From contig NZ_SMBU01000045.1 of assembly GCF_004342485.1 (NCBI RefSeq), positions 1 through 36,563 of the forward strand: a stretch of DNA of 36,563 bases, in the 5' to 3' direction. Below are positions 32,643 through 36,563 of this stretch, one piece after another (within the stretch, counting starts at the first letter, position 1; every line of letters begins with the position of its first letter). The notes beneath the pieces were generated by a model. It was given only the letters and a program-made list of their open reading frames with translations. It was not told the origin of the DNA and did no database searches. The translations under genes and the position numbers were made by a program. This DNA comes from Roseateles saccharophilus (lineage in GTDB: Bacteria; Pseudomonadota; Gammaproteobacteria; Burkholderiales; Burkholderiaceae_C).

Positions 32643-33851
32643 GTGGAGCGGTCTTTCTGCCGCCGGCTTCGACGGGTCTTGTTTGCCTTCTGTGCCGGCC
32701 TGTCGCTGTCGATCATGCCGGCGGCGGTTCGGGCCCAGGCGGAGCCGTACAAGACCTTCGATACCCGGCCCGTCATCACCGAGGGGCCCTATCTGGTTGC
32801 CCTGTCCGACAACGCGGTGTCGGTCGTGTGGATGACCGATGCCCCCAGCCACGCCAAGGTGCGCCTGAGCAATGGTGCCGAGGTGCGCGAGATCGAACCG
32901 CAGGTCGACGGCCTGGTGCCGGTCGGCTTGCGGCATGTCGTGACCCTCACGGGGCTGGCTCCGGGAACGCGCTACGCCTATGAGGCCATCGCCACCCGGG
33001 TGGTGAAGCTCAAGCCCTATTGGCCGGACAAGGGCTTGAGCACCAGCAGCCCGGTGGCGGCCTTCACGACCTTCAGCGCGAGCCAGCCGCGGGCCTCATT
33101 CAGCGTTGTCACGGACACCCATGAGGACACCGCAAGGATAGGCCGCCTGCTGAAGCTGGTGGACTGGGTGGGTACCGATGCCTTGGTCCATCTGGGCGAC
33201 GCCTTCAACTGGGTCGATTCGGAGGAGCAGATCTTCGGCAAATGGCTGCGGCCCACCATCGCCGCCATGGGCCCGGGCCGGCCCCTGCTGTATGCGCGCG
33301 GCAATCATGAATTGCGTGGCGCCTTCGCGCGCCAGCTCTCGGGCTATGTGCCGACACCCGAGGGGAGCTTCTACTACTCGCGGGCCATCGGCCCGGTCCA
33401 TCTGCTGGTGCTCGATACCGCCGAGGACAAGCCCGACGACACCAACGTCTACGCCCAGCTGAACCGCACCCAGCCCTACCGCGAAGCCGAGCTGGCATGG
33501 CTGCGGACCCAGGTCGGCAGCGACCCGCACTTTGCCCATGCGCCGTTCCGGGTGGTGGCAATGCACCAGGGCGACTGGGGCGCGCTGCCGGACCGGGGCG
33601 CGGCCTGGACGGCACTGGCCAACCATGCTGGCATCGACCTGGTCCTGGCCGGCCATCAGCATGTGTTCTCCTACGAGCCGCCCGACAAGGTGCATGGCTA
33701 CCACCAACTGACGCTGGGGCAGGATCAGCTGGCGCATGTCGATGCCACCGAACGCCTGTTGACCGTCAGCGTGATCACGGACCAGGGCGCGCCGGTGTAC
33801 ACGCTGAAGATTCCTGCCTCTCACCCATCCTCACCGGAGTCCTTGCCTTGA
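32643..33851 (+). CDS. Purple-acid-phosphatase-like metallophosphoesterase, exported
   Basis: This 402-residue protein starts with GTG directly after the preceding TGA. A Sec signal follows (RRLRRVLFAFCAGLSLSIMPAAVRAQA). About residues 38-145 form the fibronectin-type N-terminal domain of purple acid phosphatases (ITEGPYLVALSDNAVSVVWMTD, LTGLAPGTRYAYEA). The catalytic domain has the metallophosphoesterase series SVVTDTHEDT, LGDAFN, ARGNHE, MHQGDWG and AGHQHVF. It should hydrolyse a phosphate ester outside the cytoplasm. Its place between glycan-binding and glycosidase genes suggests that the substrate carries phosphate, or that phosphate release is needed before glycosidase action; this is not established. 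The upstream stop and the downstream TTG start leave no gaps, so it depends on translational coupling. Confidence 0.87.
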   Translation: MERSFCRRLRRVLFAFCAGLSLSIMPAAVRAQAEPYKTFDTRPVITEGPYLVALSDNAVSVVWMTDAPSHAKVRLSNGAEVREIEPQVDGLVPVGLRHVVTLTGLAPGTRYAYEAIATRVVKLKPYWPDKGLSTSSPVAAFTTFSASQPRASFSVVTDTHEDTARIGRLLKLVDWVGTDALVHLGDAFNWVDSEEQIFGKWLRPTIAAMGPGRPLLYARGNHELRGAFARQLSGYVPTPEGSFYYSRAIGPVHLLVLDTAEDKPDDTNVYAQLNRTQPYREAELAWLRTQVGSDPHFAHAPFRVVAMHQGDWGALPDRGAAWTALANHAGIDLVLAGHQHVFSYEPPDKVHGYHQLTLGQDQLAHVDATERLLTVSVITDQGAPVYTLKIPASHPSSPESLP

Positions 33852-35698
33852 GATTGCCGACAACCCTGCAGGCCGGTCTACTGCTCGCCCTCACCTTGGC
33901 GACCGCGGCCGCGCCGGCCGCGCCCACGCCCCACTTCGCCGTCGACGGCGCGCAGTTCAAGCTGGACGGCAAGCCCTTTGTGATCCGCTCCGGCGAGATG
34001 CACTACCCGCGCATCCCGCGCGCCGCCTGGCGCGAGCGGCTGCGCATGGCGCGGGCCATGGGGCTGAACACCGTGACGACCTATGCCTTCTGGTCGCTGC
34101 ACGAGCCCGAGCCCGGGCAGTGGGACTTCTCCGGCCAGAACGACCTGCGCGCCTTCGTCAAGACGGCGGCGGAGGAGGGGCTGAACGTCGTGCTGAGGCC
34201 CGGGCCCTATGTCTGCGCCGAGGTCGATTTCGGCGGCTTCCCGGCCTGGCTGCTGCGCACGCCGGGGCTGCGCGTGCGCTCCATGGACGCCCGCTACCTG
34301 GCCGCCACGGCGCGCTACTACAAGCGCCTGGCCCAGGAGGTGGGCGACCTGCAGAGCAGCCGCGGCGGCCCCATCCTGATGCTGCAGCTGGAGAACGAAT
34401 ACGGCTCCTTCGGCCGCGACCACGACTACCTGCGCGCCATGCAGGCGCAGATGCGCGCGGCCGGCCTGGACGCGCCGCTGTTCACGTCCGACGGCGGTGC
34501 GGCGCATCTCTTCGACGGCGGCACGCTGCCCGACGTGCCGGCCGTCGTGAACTTCGGCGGCGGCGCCGACGACGCGCGGGAGTCCGTCGAGGCGCTGGCC
34601 TCCTGGCGCCCGCAAGGGGTTCGCATGGCCGGCGAATACTGGGCCGGCTGGTTCGACCACTGGGGTGCGGCCCACCACCGCACCACCCCTGAGGACACCG
34701 CACGCACGGTGGACTGGATGCTGTCGCACGGCGTCTCGTTCAATCTCTACATGTTCCACGGCGGCACCAGCTTCGGCTGGCTGGCCGGCGCGAACTACTC
34801 GGCCACCGTGCCCTACCAGCCCGACACGACCAGCTACGACTACGACGCGGCGCTTGACGAGGCCGGCCGCGTGACGCCCAAGTTCCTGGCGCTGCGCGAG
34901 GTCATCGCCAAGCACACGGGCGAGGCGCTGCCGCCGCTGCCCGCGTCACCGCAGCCCCAGGCCCTGCCGCCCTTCACGCTCAAGCCGGCGGGCAGCCTGT
35001 TCGCTCGGCTGGACGTGCTCTCCAGGGCCGTGCCTTCGCGCTGGGTGCGGCCGATGGAGGAGTTCGGCCAAAACTACGGCTACATCCTCTACCGCAAGCG
35101 CCTGGACGCGCCGGCCAAGGGCCAGCTCGTGCTGGACGACCTGCGCGACCAGGCCATCGTGCTGGCCGGCGGCCGCGTCATCGGCCGGCTGGACCGCCGC
35201 TTGGGCGAGAAGGCGCTGGCCGTGGACCTGCCCGCAGGCACGCAACTGGACCTGCTCGTGGAGGCCATGGGCCGTGTCGGCTTCGGCGCGAAGCTGGTCG
35301 ACGACAACAAGGGCATCACGCGCGCCGTGCGGCTGGACAAGGAGGAGCTGGAAGGCTGGACGGTCTACCCGCTGCCGCTGGACACCGCGGCGCTGCAGCG
35401 CCTGCCGACCGGTGCGGGCGGTGACGCAGCGGCGCCCGGCTTCTGGCGCGGCACGCTGCAGCTGGACAAGCCCGCGGACAGCTTCCTCGACACGCGCGGC
35501 TGGGGCAAGGGCCAGGTCTGGGTCAACGGCCACCACCTGGGCCGCTTCTGGGCCATCGGCCCGCAGCAGACCCTCTACCTGCCGGCGTCTTGGCTGAAGG
35601 CGGGCGCCAACGAGGTGCTGGTGCTGACGACCGAGCCGCCGACGGCGGCCGGGGCGACGATGCAGGGTCTGGCCGATCCGGTCTACGAGACGCACTGA
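33848..35698 (+). CDS. GH35 beta-galactosidase, exported
   Basis: This 616-residue enzyme starts at a TTG (33848) that overlaps the preceding stop (TTGA) and has GGAG 8 nt upstream. Only this start yields the signal peptide LPTTLQAGLLLALTLATAAAPAAP, because the first in-frame ATG lies inside the catalytic domain. GH35 motifs are complete: SGEMHYPRIPRAAWRERL, TYAFWSLHEPEPGQWDFSG, LRPGPYVCAEVDFGGFPAWLL, LQLENEYGSFG with acid/base Glu184, GEYWAGWFDHWG with nucleophile Glu263, and FHGGTSFGW. The C-terminal part has the jelly-roll beta domains (WVNGHHLGRFWAIGPQQTLYLP). GH35 removes terminal beta-galactose, for example Gal-beta1,3-GalNAc. Together with the alpha-GalNAcases it would strip galactose before GalNAc is released. 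Linkage preference cannot be read from sequence. Confidence 0.92.
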   Translation: MRLPTTLQAGLLLALTLATAAAPAAPTPHFAVDGAQFKLDGKPFVIRSGEMHYPRIPRAAWRERLRMARAMGLNTVTTYAFWSLHEPEPGQWDFSGQNDLRAFVKTAAEEGLNVVLRPGPYVCAEVDFGGFPAWLLRTPGLRVRSMDARYLAATARYYKRLAQEVGDLQSSRGGPILMLQLENEYGSFGRDHDYLRAMQAQMRAAGLDAPLFTSDGGAAHLFDGGTLPDVPAVVNFGGGADDARESVEALASWRPQGVRMAGEYWAGWFDHWGAAHHRTTPEDTARTVDWMLSHGVSFNLYMFHGGTSFGWLAGANYSATVPYQPDTTSYDYDAALDEAGRVTPKFLALREVIAKHTGEALPPLPASPQPQALPPFTLKPAGSLFARLDVLSRAVPSRWVRPMEEFGQNYGYILYRKRLDAPAKGQLVLDDLRDQAIVLAGGRVIGRLDRRLGEKALAVDLPAGTQLDLLVEAMGRVGFGAKLVDDNKGITRAVRLDKEELEGWTVYPLPLDTAALQRLPTGAGGDAAAPGFWRGTLQLDKPADSFLDTRGWGKGQVWVNGHHLGRFWAIGPQQTLYLPASWLKAGANEVLVLTTEPPTAAGATMQGLADPVYETH

Positions 35699-35708
35699 CG
35701 GCCGGCAT

Positions 35709-35769
35709 CCCCCTTTTGGGGGGCGTCGGGGGATGGATCGCCGCGCCTCCCCCCTCGCTCCCCCCGACG
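35709..35769 (+). terminator. Strongly structured spacer after the glycan operon
   Basis: CCCCC (35709-35713) pairs with GGGGG across TTTT. The longer arms CGTCGGGGG (35724-35732) and CCCCCGACG (35761-35769) then enclose a 28-nt C-rich loop. It directly follows the stop of the last glycosidase gene and is the likely end of the operon transcript, though no T-run follows. Confidence 0.5.
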
Positions 35770-35826
35770 AGCGATCGCCCCCAATCGCCCGGCCGCCGAG
35801 ACTGCCTCCATCCACCGGAGACCGTC

Positions 35827-36060
35827 ATGAGGCCCACCCGCACCGCCGAACTGATCAGCCGCATGCCCCACTGGTTCATCGATCAGGTACGGGCCGTGGA
35901 AGCGCGGGCCCGGGGTCGCCAGGAGGCCTGGGAGGAGGTGCGCCGTTGCAATGATGCGTTGGCGCGCCGTGCCGCGCTTGAGGATCCGCGCGCCATCAAG
36001 GTGAACGGCGGCGGCTGGGACGATTGGCCGGATACGGTGGCGGTCTTGAACGCCGAGTGA
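35827..36060 (+). CDS. Small hypothetical protein, 77 residues
   Basis: The protein begins MRPTRTAELISRMPHWFIDQ and has a charged helical middle (VRAVEARARGRQEAWEEVRRCNDALARRAALED) and an acidic end (GWDDWPDTVAVLNAE). It has no signal peptide or membrane segment. GGAG (35817-35820) lies 6 nt before the ATG, which makes a real gene likely. I do not recognise a family. It sits between the glycan locus and an insertion-sequence remnant, so it may be accessory cargo. Function is unknown. Confidence 0.5.
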   Translation: MRPTRTAELISRMPHWFIDQVRAVEARARGRQEAWEEVRRCNDALARRAALEDPRAIKVNGGGWDDWPDTVAVLNAE

Positions 36061-36126
36061 CCGGGCGGCGGTGAAGGCCGGCCAGGAGCCGGCGATGTCG
36101 AGGGACGGTTTCCAGGTGGGCTGCCC

Positions 36127-36377
36127 GTGACGGGGCCGGTCCGCGCCGTTGGCGGCGGCATCAACGCCAACCTCCTGCCTCGCTGGGTCCACGAGGCGGA
36201 GATGAAACCGGCGACGCAGATGATCGCCGCGGCAACGGGTGACGGCGCCAAGGCGCCGGACCTGAGACGTTGTTCGTGCCGGTGAAGCTACCGGAGCCGG
36301 TGGCGTCAGTTCAGCTTGCCGACATGTACATCGAGCTACGACGCGGCGCGACTTCGGGTGCCGTGAGCTGGTCGTTG
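36127..36377 (+). mobile_element. Degraded IS66-type TnpA (accessory transposition protein) fragment
   Basis: One frame gives VRAVGGGINANLLPRWVHEAEMKPATQMI before a stop near 36285. The next frame, from about 36270, gives LFVPVKLPEPVASVQLADMYIELRRGATSGAVSW. Together they match the usual IS66 first-ORF pattern: a helix-turn-helix with GINANLLRRWVHEAE, then FVPV...IELRRGA...VSWP. The N-terminal part is missing, there is a frameshift, and similarity ends after VSW, so the element is dead. I see no terminal inverted repeats or partner ORFs in the remaining bases. The family call is from memory of the motif and is moderately sure. Confidence 0.65.
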
Positions 36378-36501
36378 GCCTATATCGACTGGGACCGGTC
36401 CAGCGCGAAGGTCACCTTTCGGGTATCTCATCTCCTGGGACATCACCCAGCGCACATGGCGCGGCCCGGGCCTCACAAGAAACAGAACTGAGGACGGTCG
36501 T

Positions 36502-36563
36502 TCATGCGACTGCCTCCATCGGATTGATCTGGTAGCCCAGGGCAGCGGCACGGCGCTTGAGGG
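36502..36563 (-). CDS. 3' end of a minus-strand gene entering from the right edge
   Basis: The last 19 codons read LKRRAAALGYQINPMEAVA followed by TGA (complement of 36502-36504). The style resembles the C-terminus of insertion-sequence transposases, where a basic (K/R)RRAAALGxxL tail is common, and the IS66 remnant next to it supports that. The fragment is too short to name, and the body of the gene is outside the window. Confidence 0.4.
   Translation of the reverse strand, partial: LKRRAAALGYQINPMEAVA

Noticed and set aside
23066-35698. Bacteroidetes-type SusC/SusD polysaccharide utilisation locus
   Set aside because: There is no SusD-like gene and the TonB receptor lacks the SusC-type N-terminal extension. 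The proteobacterial TonB-receptor arrangement fits better.
36336-36551. 71-codon minus-strand open frame near the right edge
   Set aside because: It is antisense to the IS66 remnant, has no motif or RBS, and overlaps the more convincing partial frame ending at 36502.
1-36563. CRISPR arrays, rRNA and tRNA genes
   Set aside because: No regularly spaced repeats and no cloverleaf or rRNA-like stretches were seen by reading; a dedicated scan was not possible here.

Overview
The window is high-GC DNA with dense, mostly overlapping genes. Gene content (a CoA-dependent anthranilate-type operon, a sugar-porter/ROK/SIS amino-sugar operon, a TonB-dependent receptor) and codon style suggest a betaproteobacterium of the order Burkholderiales, perhaps near the Roseateles/Mitsuaria/Pelomonas group. 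That placement is inferred from gene content and is not proven by any marker in the window.

Region 1 (1-1559) holds the 3' end of a PAT/AmpG-like MFS permease, translationally overlapped by a secreted polysaccharide deacetylase. A convergent gene for a small secreted beta-barrel-like protein follows. Region 2 (1672-9680) is an eight-gene operon behind one clear sigma70 promoter: a fused flavin monooxygenase/old-yellow-enzyme protein, SDR, MarR regulator, crotonase, acyl-CoA dehydrogenase, aryl-CoA ligase, 4HBT thioesterase and a RidA-family protein. It matches the aerobic 2-aminobenzoyl-CoA (anthranilate) route, in which the ring is activated as a CoA thioester, hydroxylated and reduced by one fused enzyme, then opened by beta-oxidation-like steps. 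The crotonase and the RidA protein both lack residues that are catalytic in the textbook enzymes.

Region 3 (9681-13574) looks acquired. It has visibly lower GC, a secreted matrixin-like metalloprotease fused to a beta-helix, a decayed methyltransferase, strong palindromes, a ParE/RelE-Phd toxin-antitoxin pair and a small membrane protein. Region 4 (13796-15362) has a YdeI-like protein and a secreted low-complexity protein.

Region 5 (15476-35698) is the most interesting part: two divergent operons that together look like an alpha-N-acetylgalactosamine (GalNAc) glycan utilisation locus. The leftward operon (agaS, ROK kinase, agaZ, agaR, nagA-type deacetylase, sugar porter) takes up and catabolises GalNAc. 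The rightward operon encodes a GH31 enzyme resembling the alpha-N-acetylgalactosaminidase branch and carrying two carbohydrate-binding modules, a TonB-dependent receptor, a Tat-exported GH109 alpha-N-acetylgalactosaminidase, a DUF3472-ricin lectin lipoprotein, a purple-acid-phosphatase-like enzyme and a GH35 beta-galactosidase. The shared 429-bp spacer has a 17-bp-spaced promoter on each side and repeated CTTTCGA-type elements that are good candidates for the AgaR operator. The likely substrate is an O-glycan or polysaccharide with terminal beta-galactose and alpha-GalNAc.

Region 6 (35699-36563) has a strongly structured spacer, a small unknown protein, a degraded IS66-type transposase fragment and the 3' end of another gene on the minus strand. 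This suggests that an insertion-sequence junction bounds the locus.
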